Counted from the first letter of the stretch, positions 35,328 through 46,192 are shown. The stretch is 64,000 bases of DNA from Chryseobacterium tructae (GCF_030409875.1 NZ_JAUFQR010000001.1:186001-250000); one strand, 5' to 3'. Notes: a model not told the origin generated them from the letters alone. Made by a program: numbers and translations.

Positions 35328-37976
35328 ATGATAAAAACCAAACTATCTATTAAATTTCTGCTTCTATCTTCTCTTCTTAGTACAGGAATTATATCTGCTC
35401 AACATCAGGAGCAGGTTATAAAAGAGTATATGAGCTCTTCTAAAGGACAGTTTCAAAGGATGGATTCTGATCTGAAATCTTTTAAAATTGTCAATATTGA
35501 TCATTCAGAAAGTTTAAAAGGAGATGTTGTAGGGATACAGCAAACAATTAATGGAATCCCGATATTTGGAAGCTCTGCCAATGTTCTGATGAGAGATGAT
35601 AAAGTATTAAGTTTTGCCGATACTTTTATAAAAACGTTTCCAAGTTCTATTAAAGGTAAAGAAGGAGCCAATAAAGAGACTCTTATTGCTATTGCTACTA
35701 AAAAACTCAATGGAAATGCTGCTTCAAAAAGTATGGATGGAAAAGATGAGCCTATTAAAGCTACTACTGTTTATTTTGTGAAAAATGGGAGCTTAATATT
35801 AGGATATGAATTTACTATTGAAGAAAAAGACTCCAACAATAGTTGGATGGTGATTATCAGCGCTGAAGATGGCTCAGTTTTGTACAAAGAAAATCTGACG
35901 CTTTCCTGTAATTTCCATTCAGAGGCTTATGAGCATTCCTCTACTGAGATTAGAATGCCTGTTTTATTCCCTCAGCTGCAACAAAAAACGAAACAGAATG
36001 TAAACTTCGTTTTGGCTCCGGACAATGCCTCCTATAATATATTTCCTCTTCCTGTTGAAGCTCCTTCATTTGGGAATAGATCATTGATTACGAATCCTTG
36101 GGATCTGATAGCTTCCCCTGAGGGATGGCATTCTGACGGGACCAATCATTATACCAATACCAGAGGAAATAATGTTTATGCATATACAGACGAAAACGCA
36201 ACTAATATCCCTCAATTTTCTCCGGACGGAGGGGTAACAAGAGCTTTTGATTTCCCATTGGATATAACCCTGCCACCACAAAATTATACGTCTGCATCTG
36301 TGACCAATTTATTTTATTTGAATAATAAGATTCACGATGTATTTTATAAGTTTGGATTTACTGAGTCTGCTAAAAACTTTCAAACTAACAATTTTGGAAA
36401 AGGAGGTTCCGATAGTGATGCGGTCTTAGCTGAGGCCAGAGATGGTAAGGGCTATAATAATGCTAATTTTGCAACACCCAATGATGGTTTTGCACCAAGA
36501 ATGCAGATGTATTTGTATGAACCTAAAAATATGCAGAATCTTTTTTATAACTCACCTGCGTCATTGGTATCACGAACTCCTACTACCAGAACAGCCATAT
36601 TTGGCCCCGCATTGACATCAACAGGAGTTACTGCTGATATTGCCACTACTACACCTATTGATGGCTGTACTGCCATTACTGAAGACCTTACAGGGAAAAT
36701 AGCTTTGATACAGCGAGGTGGGGCTAATAATTGTGGTTTTGTCCTAAAAGTTAAAAATGCCCAGTTAAAAGGAGCTGTAGGAGCGATTATCTATAATGCA
36801 CCAACATCTGTAATTCTTACTGGCCAAATGGGAGGAACAGATACTACGATTACAATTCCATCGGTTAACATAGAAAATCCTGAAGGGGTTGTTATCATCA
36901 ATCAACTTGCATCTGCAACGGTTAACGCAACATTGAAGTATGATAAACTCAATTATATCTATAAGGACGGAAGTCTGGACAACGGTATTGTTACCCATGA
37001 ATATGGACATGGAATTTCCAATCGTCTTACCGGAACAAGTGTCAGTTGTTTAAATTATACAAATGATAATGAACAAATGGGCGAGGGATGGTCGGATTTC
37101 TTTGCTTTAATGTTAACTAACAGACCTGGTGATAATGCTTCTGTACCGAGAGGGATGGGAACTTTTGCTGGTGGAGATCCTACAGATGCTGTTGGAATAA
37201 GACCTAAGAGATATTCTCCGGACTTTGCCATCAATGATTATACGTATGGGAAAACCAACGGAATGAAATATAATGATACTGAAACTAATGGAACTCAGAT
37301 TACCCGGGTTAATTCTCATAGTATGGGATTTGTATGGGCTACTATGCTTTGGGATCTTCATTGGAATTATGTTGAAAAATATGGGTATAGCAGTAACGTT
37401 TTGGATAATCCTGACAGTGGCAGTGCAAGGGTATTGCAGCTTGTTGTAGATGCTTTGAAATTGCAGCCATGCCTACCTACTTTTATAACAGGAAGAAAAG
37501 CAATATTAGATGCTGAACTAGCAAAAACAAACGGAGCGGATAAATGTATGATCTGGAAAACATTTGCAAAACGAGGATTGGGAGTCAATGCAGCCTCTGG
37601 TGGTTTGAAAGGAAGATGGGTTGGATTTGATCAGGCAGCCCCGGATTTAAGTGATCAGGTAGAAGACTTTACAATTCCTGCTGAATGTGCAACATTAGCT
37701 GTACATGAAGTTTCAGAAAATTCAAAAGGGATTTCTATCTATCCGAATCCTGTAAAAAATGAGTTCACTATAAAGACTCCTTCAGGAATGAATCTATCAG
37801 GAATTACAACCGTTTCCATTTATGATTTTACCGGAAAACTTATTTCTCAGGAAAATATCAATCTTAATAGACAAACAACGGTTAATGCAAGTAATCTGAT
37901 TAACGGAGCTTATATTGTAAAGATTAAAAACAATTCTTCAATCGATTACACTCAGAAAATTATTGTTTCGAAATAG
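35328..37976 (+). CDS. Secreted M36 (fungalysin-like) metalloprotease with T9SS sorting domain, copy 1
   Basis: An 882-aa protein: signal peptide (about 1-24), FTP propeptide (about 30-190), M36 catalytic domain with zinc motif THEYGHGISNRL and downstream Glu region MGEGWSDFFALM, a PA insert (about 420-530; IALIQRGGANNCGF) and a C-terminal type A sorting domain (ISIYPNPVKNEFTI through KIIVSK) for type IX secretion and surface attachment. It lies in the pigment cluster but has no obvious role in it. Confidence 0.93.
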   Translation: MIKTKLSIKFLLLSSLLSTGIISAQHQEQVIKEYMSSSKGQFQRMDSDLKSFKIVNIDHSESLKGDVVGIQQTINGIPIFGSSANVLMRDDKVLSFADTFIKTFPSSIKGKEGANKETLIAIATKKLNGNAASKSMDGKDEPIKATTVYFVKNGSLILGYEFTIEEKDSNNSWMVIISAEDGSVLYKENLTLSCNFHSEAYEHSSTEIRMPVLFPQLQQKTKQNVNFVLAPDNASYNIFPLPVEAPSFGNRSLITNPWDLIASPEGWHSDGTNHYTNTRGNNVYAYTDENATNIPQFSPDGGVTRAFDFPLDITLPPQNYTSASVTNLFYLNNKIHDVFYKFGFTESAKNFQTNNFGKGGSDSDAVLAEARDGKGYNNANFATPNDGFAPRMQMYLYEPKNMQNLFYNSPASLVSRTPTTRTAIFGPALTSTGVTADIATTTPIDGCTAITEDLTGKIALIQRGGANNCGFVLKVKNAQLKGAVGAIIYNAPTSVILTGQMGGTDTTITIPSVNIENPEGVVIINQLASATVNATLKYDKLNYIYKDGSLDNGIVTHEYGHGISNRLTGTSVSCLNYTNDNEQMGEGWSDFFALMLTNRPGDNASVPRGMGTFAGGDPTDAVGIRPKRYSPDFAINDYTYGKTNGMKYNDTETNGTQITRVNSHSMGFVWATMLWDLHWNYVEKYGYSSNVLDNPDSGSARVLQLVVDALKLQPCLPTFITGRKAILDAELAKTNGADKCMIWKTFAKRGLGVNAASGGLKGRWVGFDQAAPDLSDQVEDFTIPAECATLAVHEVSENSKGISIYPNPVKNEFTIKTPSGMNLSGITTVSIYDFTGKLISQENINLNRQTTVNASNLINGAYIVKIKNNSSIDYTQKIIVSK

Positions 37977-38001
37977 AAATGATCAGCTTATTGACTGTAA
38001 G

Positions 38002-38029
38002 GCTCCGAAATACATTTCGGGGCTTTTTT
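38002..38029 (+). terminator. Terminator of the first M36 gene
   Basis: Stem GCTCCGAAA / TTTCGGGGC with a TACA loop (one T-G pair) and a run of six T. Confidence 0.85.
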
Positions 38030-38188
38030 AATTTTATTTGCTTTTGTATTAAATAATTGCTTTGTTTTGGCGGTTTTTGTTTTAAATATTTAATTTTTTT
38101 ATAAAATTTTATAATTAAATATGTAACAAATTTATTTATTTCCCTACTAACTGAAAATTGGATATTAATATTTGTTAAAAGAAAACTT

Positions 38189-40844
38189 ATGAAAAAAATT
38201 CGACTTAGTGTTAAGCTATTGTTGTTTTGTTCTCTTTTCAGTGCAGGGGTTGTCTCTGCCCAAAAGTATGAACAGACAATTAAAGAGTATGTAAATTCTA
38301 CAGGATCATTTCAAAAAGCGAATCCGGAGTTAAAAAGCTTTAAAATCATCAATATAGACCCTTCAACAAGCTTAAGGGGAGATGTTGTGGGAATCCAGCA
38401 AACAGTTAATGGTATACCAGTTTTTGGTAGTTCTGCCAATGTTTTGATCAGAGATGGAAAGGTGTTGAGCTTTGCGGATACATTTATTAAAAAATATCCC
38501 ACTTCAATTAAAGGGAAGGAAAGTGGCAGAAAAGAAGCTTTGATTACGCAGACTATAAAAAAATTGAACGGGTTATCGGTTACCAAAAATATAGATGGTC
38601 AGGAAGAGCCGATAAAACCTAACACAGTTTATTTTGCAAAAGAAGATCAATTAACTCTTGGGTATCAATTTTATGTTGAAGAGAAAGGGACAAGTAATGT
38701 GTGGAATACGATTGTGAGCACAGAAGATGGTTCCATTTTATATCAGGAAAATACAACGCTTTCTTGTGATTTTCATCCTGAAGCTTATGAACGACCTGCC
38801 GGAGAATTTTTAACAGGTCTTAATATTGAACCTTCTGCTCTTCCTAATAATTTAGAAGTAGCAAACTTACAAAAGAATACTCCTCTTATTCTATCTCCTG
38901 ATAACGCTTCTTATAATGTATTTGCATTTCCTGTAGAAGCACCCTCATTTGGAAGCAGAACATTACTTACTAATCCTTGGGATCTGGCAGCTTCTCCTGA
39001 AGGCTGGCACTCAGATGGTACTACTAGCTATACAATAACAAGAGGAAATAATGCCTTTGCATATACGGATGAAGCTAATACTAATGTAGCACAATTCTCT
39101 CCTGATGGTGGGGCAAACAGAGTTTGATTTTCCTTTGGATATTACACAAATGCAGCAAACCTATACTTCGGCAGCGGTAACCAATTTATTTTATACAACC
39201 AATAAAATGCATGATGTATTTTATAAATTCGGATTTACAGAGTCGGCGAGAAACTATCAGAAAAATAATTTTGGAAACGGGGGAGCAGGTAATGACCCTG
39301 TTCTTGCTGAATCAAGAGACGGAAGCGGGCTTAATAATGCTAATTTTAATCCTGGTGCTGACGGAACAAGCGGTAGAATGCAAATGTTTCTTTTCGTGCC
39401 TAATAACGCAAGATATCTTTATTATAATTCGCCGTCAAACTATGTAACAAGAACCCCAGCTGCTGCTACGGCTAATTTTGGTCCGCAACTTATTGGAGGA
39501 ACTCCTGTTACCGGAGATCTGGCACTTCCAACACCTGCTGATGCTTGTACTGCAGTTGCAGCTGGAAGTCTTACTGGAAAAATCGCGGTATTAAATGCGG
39601 CAGGGCCAACAGGATGTGGTTTTGCTGTTAAAACCAAAAACCTTCAGAATGCAGGAGCAGTAGGGGTTATACAATATCATCCAAATAGTGATACACCAAT
39701 AGGGTTGGGAGGAGCAGATGCTACCATTACCATTCCTACCATTATGATAGGTAAAACAGAAGGTCTTTTCCTGGTTAATGAATTAACAAATGGGGTTGTT
39801 GGAAATGCTACATTAAAAACGGATGCTGTTTATAGAGATGCCAGTTTAGATAATGGAATTATAAGTCATGAATATGGACATGGAATTTCCAATCGTCTTA
39901 CCGGAACTGGAAGTTCTTGTTTATCCTATTTTTCATCTAATGAGCAGATGGGAGAAGGGTGGTCTGATTTCTTTGCCTTAATGATGACTACGAGACCAGG
40001 AGATGATGCCTCTATTGCTAGAGGAATAGGTACCTTTACTTCAGGAGAAGAAACAAACGGACTAGGAATAAGACCTGCAAAATACTCGCCTGATTTTACA
40101 GTAAATAATTTCACCTATGGAAGAACAAATGGAATGAAAGTGAATGCAAGCATATCCGGAATTGCGATTACGGTTCCTGATGTTCATAGTATTGGTTTTA
40201 TATGGGCTTCAATGCTTTGGGATCTTAACTGGAAATATGTAGAAAAATATGGGTATAGCAGCAATGTTTTAGATAATCCTAATAGTGGGAGTGCAAAAAT
40301 TTTGCAATTGGTAATGGATGCCCTTAAATTACAGCCATGTAACCCAACATTTGCACAAGGTAGAGACGCTATTTTAGCAGCAGACCAGGCTACAACAAAC
40401 GGGGAAAATAAATGTATGATCTGGAAAACATTTGCCAAAAGAGGACTTGGAGTAAACGCATCAGCCGGACAACTTAATGGTTTGGCAATTGGAGCCAATC
40501 AACCTTTACCTGAAATAAGTGATCAGGTAGAAGATTTTACAATTCCTGCTGAATGTGGATCATTGGCAGTGAGTGAAGCGGAAGAAAATTCTAAGGGAAT
40601 TTCTATCTATCCGAACCCGGTGAAAAATGAGTTTACGATAAAAACGCCTTCAGGAATGAATCTATCTGGAATTACAACTGTTTCTATTTATGATTTTACA
40701 GGAAAGCTTATTTCTCAGGAAAACATCAATCTTAACAGACAAACAACAGTTAATGCAAGCAATCTGATTAATGGAACTTATATTGTAAAGATTAAAAACA
40801 ATTCTTCAATCGATTATAGTCAGAAAATCATCGTTTCAAAATAG
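38189..40844 (+). CDS. Secreted M36 metalloprotease with T9SS sorting domain, copy 2, one frame break
   Basis: A paralogue of the preceding gene with the same domain order (signal peptide, FTP propeptide, catalytic domain with SHEYGHGISNRL, PA insert, sorting domain), about 885 aa when repaired. At 39123-39125 the frame breaks; two extra T bases give GGANRVFDFPLDI, aligning without gap to GGVTRAFDFPLDI of copy 1. The last 85 residues differ from copy 1 at only about two positions, while the catalytic parts differ much more. Confidence 0.9.
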
Positions 40845-40867
40845 AAACTTTAAAAATGAATAAGTGT

Positions 40868-40900
40868 AAAGCCTCGGAAAAGTTCCGGGGTTTTACTTTT
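40868..40900 (+). terminator. Terminator of the second M36 gene
   Basis: Stem GCCTCGGAA / TTCCGGGGT with an AAG loop followed by TTTACTTTTTATTTT. Confidence 0.75.
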
Positions 40901-40911
40901 TATTTTCAACT

Positions 40912-42084
40912 CTAATTATTCTCCGGGTTCAGTTTATTCAGAAAAAGAAAAGTACTTATCCCGGCAATAGCTGATAATGTGGTGCTCAGAATAAAGCTTC
41001 CGATCACATATTGAAGCAGATTATTTTTAATCAAATCAAAATTAAGATCCTGACTAAGGAAATTACTGTCTCCATCCACAAATGGTGCTCCCAGAAATAA
41101 TGATGCAGCAATGATAAAAGGAATGAAAGGAGGCAAACTGACATTGGAAGCTACAAAAGCAAGTACCTTATTCAGTTTAAAAAGAACCGATAAACTGATC
41201 ACGAGTAGGGTCTGAAATCCCCAAAAAGGAGAAAGACCTATAAAGACCCCGAGTGCAATGGAAAACGCCTTGGTACGGTTAGTTCCGTCACTTTCCAGCA
41301 CATCCTCTTTTATAAACCTTTTAAAGCTTTTTTTTTTGAAATTATTCACGAAGTTCCTCGGAATAATATAGAAAAGGGTAATGGTGACCAAAATCGTATT
41401 CAGAATGCTGATCCTGGTAAAGTCTTTGAATGGTCTGAAGTGAGAAACCCGTTCCGCCGGATCGTACAAAACCTTGATGGGAACGTTCTTTACAGGAATG
41501 TGTCTCCAGGCTGTTCTTACAATAATTTCAATTTCAAATTCAAACTTAGGCGTGAAATATTTCTTTGGAATTTTATGTAAAGGATAAAGTCTGTAGCCAG
41601 ATTGAGTATCTTCCAGCTTGATTCCTGTTTCAAACCAAAACCAGAAATTGGAAAATCGGTTTCCAAAGCTGCTCTTTTTGGGAATTCCGTCCTGAGACAT
41701 ATTTCTGTTTCCGATCAAAAGAATATCTTCATCTTCCTGAAGAAGCGCTTCTACGAATACAGGAAGATCATCAGGATAATGCTGTCCGTCGGAATCTATG
41801 GTGATCGCATGATCATATCCCAGTTCTTTTGCTTTTCTGAAGCCTATTTTAAGCCCATTTCCCTTTCCTTTATTCTCTGGTAAGGAAATGATTGTAATCT
41901 GGGAATATTGGCGAAGAATTTGAGACGTGGAATCGGTGGAGCCATCATTAACCACAATAATACTTCCGGTGTATTCTAAAACACCGTCAATGACCCTTTT
42001 CAGCGTCTTTTCATTATTGTAGGTAGGTATTAAAACACAGATTTTCCTTTCAGAAATTGCATTTTGTACTTCAGCAAGGGACAT
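40912..42084 (-). CDS. Family 2 glycosyltransferase fused to DUF2062 (flexirubin cluster)
   Basis: A 390-aa protein: GT-A domain (about 12-225) with VLIPTYNNEKTL, VVNDGSTDST and the DXD-like TIDSDGQHYPDD, followed by a DUF2062 membrane domain (about 250-385; FIGLSPFWGFQTLLVISLSV). GT2-DUF2062 fusions are regular members of aryl polyene clusters. It is the last gene of the minus-strand operon, 4 nt after the preceding stop. Confidence 0.9.
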   Translation of the reverse strand: MSLAEVQNAISERKICVLIPTYNNEKTLKRVIDGVLEYTGSIIVVNDGSTDSTSQILRQYSQITIISLPENKGKGNGLKIGFRKAKELGYDHAITIDSDGQHYPDDLPVFVEALLQEDEDILLIGNRNMSQDGIPKKSSFGNRFSNFWFWFETGIKLEDTQSGYRLYPLHKIPKKYFTPKFEFEIEIIVRTAWRHIPVKNVPIKVLYDPAERVSHFRPFKDFTRISILNTILVTITLFYIIPRNFVNNFKKKSFKRFIKEDVLESDGTNRTKAFSIALGVFIGLSPFWGFQTLLVISLSVLFKLNKVLAFVASNVSLPPFIPFIIAASLFLGAPFVDGDSNFLSQDLNFDLIKNNLLQYVIGSFILSTTLSAIAGISTFLFLNKLNPENN

Positions 42085-42088
42085 GTTT

Positions 42089-42565
42089 TTATTTTAAAGT
42101 GGCTCTTTCCGCCTCGGTAATCGTTTTAGACTGCATGGCGAACCTTTTGATATAGTTTTTTAAAGCAGTATTCTGTTTGCTATAGTTGGTAAGAAGAAAT
42201 GCCTTATCATCTTTTAAGCTTCCTCTGTACCCTACAATTTTAGGAATGTTCTCCTGCACACTTATCCTGATCAGACGAAGCTCTGCATTATTCGGATTGC
42301 TTTTAATAATACCTTCAAGATTGGTTGCCCCCGTTTTTACAAGAGCTTTTCGGTTTCCTTTAGATACTTTAGCTTCCATAATTTTGGCCGCTGCTTTATA
42401 CCCTAAAGTGATCGGATCAGAACCTGATTGTTTTTCTGCGGTCTCAATAAAGGCTGAGGTGTTGGTATTGGATTCGCTGGCTTTGGCATAGCTGTTTCTC
42501 AGGGCTTCAAGATCAGACTGGAAGAAAAATAAAAATGCTGCTACGAAGGATAAAATAAGTTTCAT
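42089..42565 (-). CDS. Secreted hypothetical protein (flexirubin cluster)
   Basis: A 158-aa, mostly helical protein with a short signal peptide (about 1-15). Its ATG overlaps the stop of the dehydratase gene by four bases, so it is translated with the cluster. It contains a TPR-like middle (PITLGYKAAAKIMEAK) and no catalytic motif. Function unknown. Confidence 0.75.
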   Translation of the reverse strand: MKLILSFVAAFLFFFQSDLEALRNSYAKASESNTNTSAFIETAEKQSGSDPITLGYKAAAKIMEAKVSKGNRKALVKTGATNLEGIIKSNPNNAELRLIRISVQENIPKIVGYRGSLKDDKAFLLTNYSKQNTALKNYIKRFAMQSKTITEAERATLK

Positions 42566-42942
42566 GACATTAATTTTTTATAGCTTACAGACAATTTCAA
42601 TGCAATAGTCTCGCCAAAAGAGGTTGTGTTTTTTACTTTAACATCCTCGCCATTTTCAGTAATATCCAGCTGAAGTTTCAGATCAGGAGTCTCAAAAGGG
42701 TTGATAATTGCCATAAACTTTACATTCGAAGCCGTTTTTAAAAATAATTTTGACCCTGTAAATTCTTCTGTCAGCTCTTTAATGATCTGCATCATACAAA
42801 CTCCGGGAGTTACCGGATTTCCAGGGAAATGTCCTTTGAAAATATCGTGGTCTTTATTTAAATGGATGTAAGCAATAAAACCTCCGTTTTCTGCCTTTTC
42901 GTATGATGTTAACGTATAAAAGTCTGTAAGAATGGTCTGCAT
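42562..42942 (-). CDS. FabZ/ApeI-like 3-hydroxyacyl-ACP dehydratase (flexirubin cluster)
   Basis: A 126-aa hot-dog protein with the active-site motif FKGHFPGNPVTPGVCMMQII (catalytic His in GHFPG). It should dehydrate 3-hydroxyacyl-ACP to the enoyl form in each polyene cycle; no enoyl reductase gene is seen here, as expected for a conjugated polyene. Confidence 0.88.
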   Translation of the reverse strand: MQTILTDFYTLTSYEKAENGGFIAYIHLNKDHDIFKGHFPGNPVTPGVCMMQIIKELTEEFTGSKLFLKTASNVKFMAIINPFETPDLKLQLDITENGEDVKVKNTTSFGETIALKLSVSYKKLMS

Positions 42943-43016
42943 GATCTTAATTTTTAAGATTTAATGTATGATAAACTTCAATCTGAATCGATATTATTCG
43001 GTTTCCCTATTGGAAA

Positions 43017-43652
43017 TCATTCGGTTTCGGTTATTTGAAATAGTTTTATATTGATCTTAAAATCTTTATGTTGTAAGTTTAAGCTGTCTGCGAAGATATG
43101 CTTTTTTGCATCAAAAGTAAAATCGATCTTCTCTTTGTTGTTTTTCGTATAAATGATCTGTTTCAGCAGATTATTTTCTTTGTTGAAGAATAAATAATAG
43201 CTTTTATTGTCAATCTTGGAGAGATAGATTTTAGCGTTTTCATTCTCAAAGCTTTCACTCACCGGATATTCTCTTTTTAGCAGCTGTTGAAAATCATTTT
43301 TCAGGAAATTAATGACAATTTTCTTATCCAGATCTGGAAGTACATAATTGAGTTTAAAATCATTGCCTGAAATTTCAAAATCAATCAATTTATTCCCGAA
43401 ATCAGAAGTGAGTGCTACGCGGTGTGTTGTTTCACTTATCTTTTTGATGATCAGAATTCCGCTTACATGATTTTTATAAATATCCATCTGACATTTATAG
43501 ACATAATCTTCAGCAGAGGAAAAATAAAGATTTTCAACTGTTTTTTCCTTTGTTGGTACAGGTTTCACATCCGTAAGCTGATAGGTCTTACAGGAAACAG
43601 CCAATACCAGGATCAGGCTATAGAGTAAATTCTGACGCAGGAATCGAAGCAT
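43017..43652 (-). CDS. Hypothetical lipoprotein (flexirubin cluster)
   Basis: Start MLRFLRQNLLYSLILVLAVS, then lipobox Cys and KTYQ; an upstream in-frame ATG at 43676 would add eight residues. About 211 aa, beta-rich, overlapping the LolA-like gene by 35 nt. LolA-like and lipoprotein genes are constant partners in aryl polyene clusters and probably form an outer-membrane delivery system. No catalytic motif is seen. Confidence 0.8.
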   Translation of the reverse strand: MLRFLRQNLLYSLILVLAVSCKTYQLTDVKPVPTKEKTVENLYFSSAEDYVYKCQMDIYKNHVSGILIIKKISETTHRVALTSDFGNKLIDFEISGNDFKLNYVLPDLDKKIVINFLKNDFQQLLKREYPVSESFENENAKIYLSKIDNKSYYLFFNKENNLLKQIIYTKNNKEKIDFTFDAKKHIFADSLNLQHKDFKINIKLFQITETE

Positions 43653-44244
43653 TGATCTTTGTATTTTTGAAAACAATATTGGTAGTATCTCCGGAAGATT
43701 CAGTCATATTCACTTGGGAAACAGTAGATTGGGTTTTAGGGAAATAAAGTTCAATCTGCTTAATATATTTCAGGAGCTGGGAAGTCTTCGGAATAAATTT
43801 CGCTATATTATAATTTCCGTTTTTGAAGTAAGTTACTGTAAACTCCGGATCATTGAACATGGTTCCGTTGGAACTTCCTACAATCAGCTTATTGATCTTC
43901 TCAAAAGTTTTACTTTTAGCATCTACAGACGATTTTTTGCCTTGATCATTGATGTAGATCTTGTTACTTTTAAAAACAATACTGTATTGATAAGGTTTAG
44001 TGTACTTCCAGCTCAGCATATTGGGAGTCTGCAATGACATTTTTCCGTAGGTAACAATACTTTTATCCAGGAAATCCATTTTCTTGGTCTGGGTAAAATC
44101 ACTTTGCAGGGTTTTGATTTCTTTGGTATCTGCAGAAACTTTTGTTACAAATGCTTTAGCTTCTGCTCCTGACATTGTTGTATTTTGAGCAAAAAAGAAT
44201 CCGGATATCAATAGAAATGCTCCGAAAGCAATATTTTTAATCAT
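43618..44244 (-). CDS. LolA-like outer-membrane lipoprotein carrier (flexirubin cluster)
   Basis: A 208-aa periplasmic protein: signal peptide (about 1-19, ending FFAQN) and LolA fold, with LQSDFTQTKKMDFLDKSI, GKMSLQTPNMLSWKYTKPYQ and an SSGDTTNIVFKNTKIN segment near the C-terminus. Within pigment clusters this paralogue probably carries the hydrophobic polyene rather than general lipoproteins. It overlaps the deacetylase stop by four bases (ATGA). Confidence 0.88.
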   Translation of the reverse strand: MIKNIAFGAFLLISGFFFAQNTTMSGAEAKAFVTKVSADTKEIKTLQSDFTQTKKMDFLDKSIVTYGKMSLQTPNMLSWKYTKPYQYSIVFKSNKIYINDQGKKSSVDAKSKTFEKINKLIVGSSNGTMFNDPEFTVTYFKNGNYNIAKFIPKTSQLLKYIKQIELYFPKTQSTVSQVNMTESSGDTTNIVFKNTKINASIPASEFTL

Positions 44245-44993
44245 TTTTTCTTTGAATTTGTAATGGAATCAACCGTAAAGGTTGAGTACTTTTTATCCGC
44301 CAAAAATACTAATAAATCTGCCAGCACACGATACGTTTTTTCTGAAGTATCGTGAAGGAGAATAATGCTTCCTTTTCTTAGGCCTTTAGTTATTCTTTGG
44401 TAGATTTTTTTCTCATCATCAATGATGGTATCCAGTGAACGGACATTCCAACCGATGCTTGTTTTATGAGTCCGTTGTATTGCTTTGGCAATATTTGGAT
44501 TGGTAACTCCAAAAGGGGGTCTGTATAAATCTGTTTGTATATTCCCAACATTCTGCATGACTTCATCACAGTTTTCAATCTCTGCAATCATTTTTGAAGT
44601 TGATAAAAAGCCTGTTGAATTGGAATGGGATAAAGTGTGATTTCCGATCGTATGCCCTTCAGCAATAATCCTTTGAAAGGTTTCAGGATATTTTTCAATC
44701 TGCTTTCCAATACAGAAAAAGGTAGCTTTGATTTCATGTTCTTTCAGTAAGTCTAAAAACTTCGGGGTGAATTCAGTAGGCCCATCATCAAAAGTAAGCG
44801 CTACTTCCTTAATTTTTGTTCTTTTATGAGTAATACTATTGACGAAATATCCCAGTTCAATAGCAAATGATCCCCAGACTACTATCGCAGAAAAAGCAAA
44901 GAAACAAAACAGATACACCCAAAAGCTTCCATGGAACGCATAGATAAAAACATTACAGAAGAGATAAAATAGAATGAATGAATAATGTTTCAT
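44241..44993 (-). CDS. Membrane-anchored polysaccharide deacetylase family protein (flexirubin cluster)
   Basis: About 250 aa from the ATG at 44993 (an alternative ATG at 45044 adds 17 residues). Two N-terminal transmembrane helices are followed by a NodB domain: ALTFDDGPTEF, GNHTLSHSN (metal-binding His), YRPPFGVTNPN and IILLHDTSEK. NodB enzymes remove N- or O-acetyl groups. The gene recurs in flexirubin clusters, but its substrate is not known. Confidence 0.88.
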   Translation of the reverse strand: MKHYSFILFYLFCNVFIYAFHGSFWVYLFCFFAFSAIVVWGSFAIELGYFVNSITHKRTKIKEVALTFDDGPTEFTPKFLDLLKEHEIKATFFCIGKQIEKYPETFQRIIAEGHTIGNHTLSHSNSTGFLSTSKMIAEIENCDEVMQNVGNIQTDLYRPPFGVTNPNIAKAIQRTHKTSIGWNVRSLDTIIDDEKKIYQRITKGLRKGSIILLHDTSEKTYRVLADLLVFLADKKYSTFTVDSITNSKKK

Positions 44994-45130
44994 AATTGAG
45001 TGTTTTTGAATTCTTGAATGACTATTTCCTTCCTTTATAGCCATAAAATGAATCCGAAATCTAAAGGTACAGATTCTTCTTTCACCAAAATGATAATCAC
45101 GGCAGTTTTATCTGTTTATCTTTAAACGTT

Positions 45131-46192
45131 TTATGCTCTTTCCAGTAATACCAAGCTATGATCATCGCCTCCCAGATGATTATAAAGAAGTATATTTTTT
45201 ATTTCTTCTTTTTTTTCTGTATTAATCATCATGACTTCCGGGATTTGCTGCTCCTTGAGAATGTGACAAGCTATGAATGTGGAAAAGCCACTTGCCGTAT
45301 TGAATTCTCCACTCAGATGTTTGTAATACAACAATGCTGAATCAGGAAACATATCCATAGTTTTTGTATAGTAGACATCAGAGTTTACATCACCGCTGAA
45401 ACCTAAAACTAGGGCATCAATATGTTTTGTGGAAAGCTTATTCTTAGTTAAAAACTCTTGAATAAAATCTGAAGTCTCGTTCAATTCTAATCTGTTACTG
45501 ATTTTAATGTCTGTAAGCTTTGCGTAGGTGGTTTCTGTTTTATCTTTTCCAACCACGAAAAAGCTGGCTCCTTCCCCCCAAATAACGCCGTTGGTAGTGG
45601 AATGCAGATAATTCGCAGGAAGATCTGATTCTTTTTTAATGGTATTATTCAGGCAATAGAGTTCCATCGTTCTGTCGGTCTGTTCATCAGTAGATCCCAC
45701 CAGGACGTTGTCAGCTTCGCCATCTTTAATCTGAAGCTGAGCATCCAACAATGAAAACTCCAGCGATGAAGAAGTATTTACATAGGTAAAGTTGTAGGCG
45801 TGACATTGCAACCCCAGCGCAATTTGCCCTGCAACGGTGTTATGAGTAGACTGAATAAAAAATGTTGGAGTTAAAAACTCCTCATGGTTATCAATCACGT
45901 TTTTTAGAAACTTTTCAGAATCCTGAGAACATCCCATTCCGGTTCCTACAATAATGGCCTCCGGTTTTTCTATTCCAGCTTCTTTTAAAGCAAAATGTGA
46001 AGCTACAGAACTCATTTTTACCGTTTTAGACATCCTTCTGCTCATTGCTGGAGGGATGAATTCTTTGTAATTGGGTTCTATGGCTTTGATGATCCTCACC
46101 GAATATTCCGGCTGAAGATTATGAAGAATATTTTCGTTTAAAGTGTCCTGAACAGAGATACAGGATGCGCTGTTAATGTATACTGCACTCAT
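45131..46192 (-). CDS. Ketosynthase partner with Cys replaced by Ser (chain-length-factor-like, flexirubin cluster)
   Basis: A 353-aa thiolase-fold protein. Where ketosynthases have T-A-C-S-S it reads YVNTSSSLEFS, so the nucleophile is Ser (about residue 141), and the usual H-G-T and K-x-x-x-G-H motifs are not conserved. This is the pattern of chain-length factors that pair with an active ketosynthase. It starts with an ATGA overlap on the stop of the active ketosynthase gene, supporting a heterodimer. Confidence 0.87.
   Translation of the reverse strand: MSAVYINSASCISVQDTLNENILHNLQPEYSVRIIKAIEPNYKEFIPPAMSRRMSKTVKMSSVASHFALKEAGIEKPEAIIVGTGMGCSQDSEKFLKNVIDNHEEFLTPTFFIQSTHNTVAGQIALGLQCHAYNFTYVNTSSSLEFSLLDAQLQIKDGEADNVLVGSTDEQTDRTMELYCLNNTIKKESDLPANYLHSTTNGVIWGEGASFFVVGKDKTETTYAKLTDIKISNRLELNETSDFIQEFLTKNKLSTKHIDALVLGFSGDVNSDVYYTKTMDMFPDSALLYYKHLSGEFNTASGFSTFIACHILKEQQIPEVMMINTEKKEEIKNILLYNHLGGDDHSLVLLERA

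Noticed and set aside
38189..40844. Two separate proteins (propeptide-only and protease-only)
   Set aside because: The neighbouring intact paralogue shows that both pieces belong to one M36 protease; the break is a T-run contraction.
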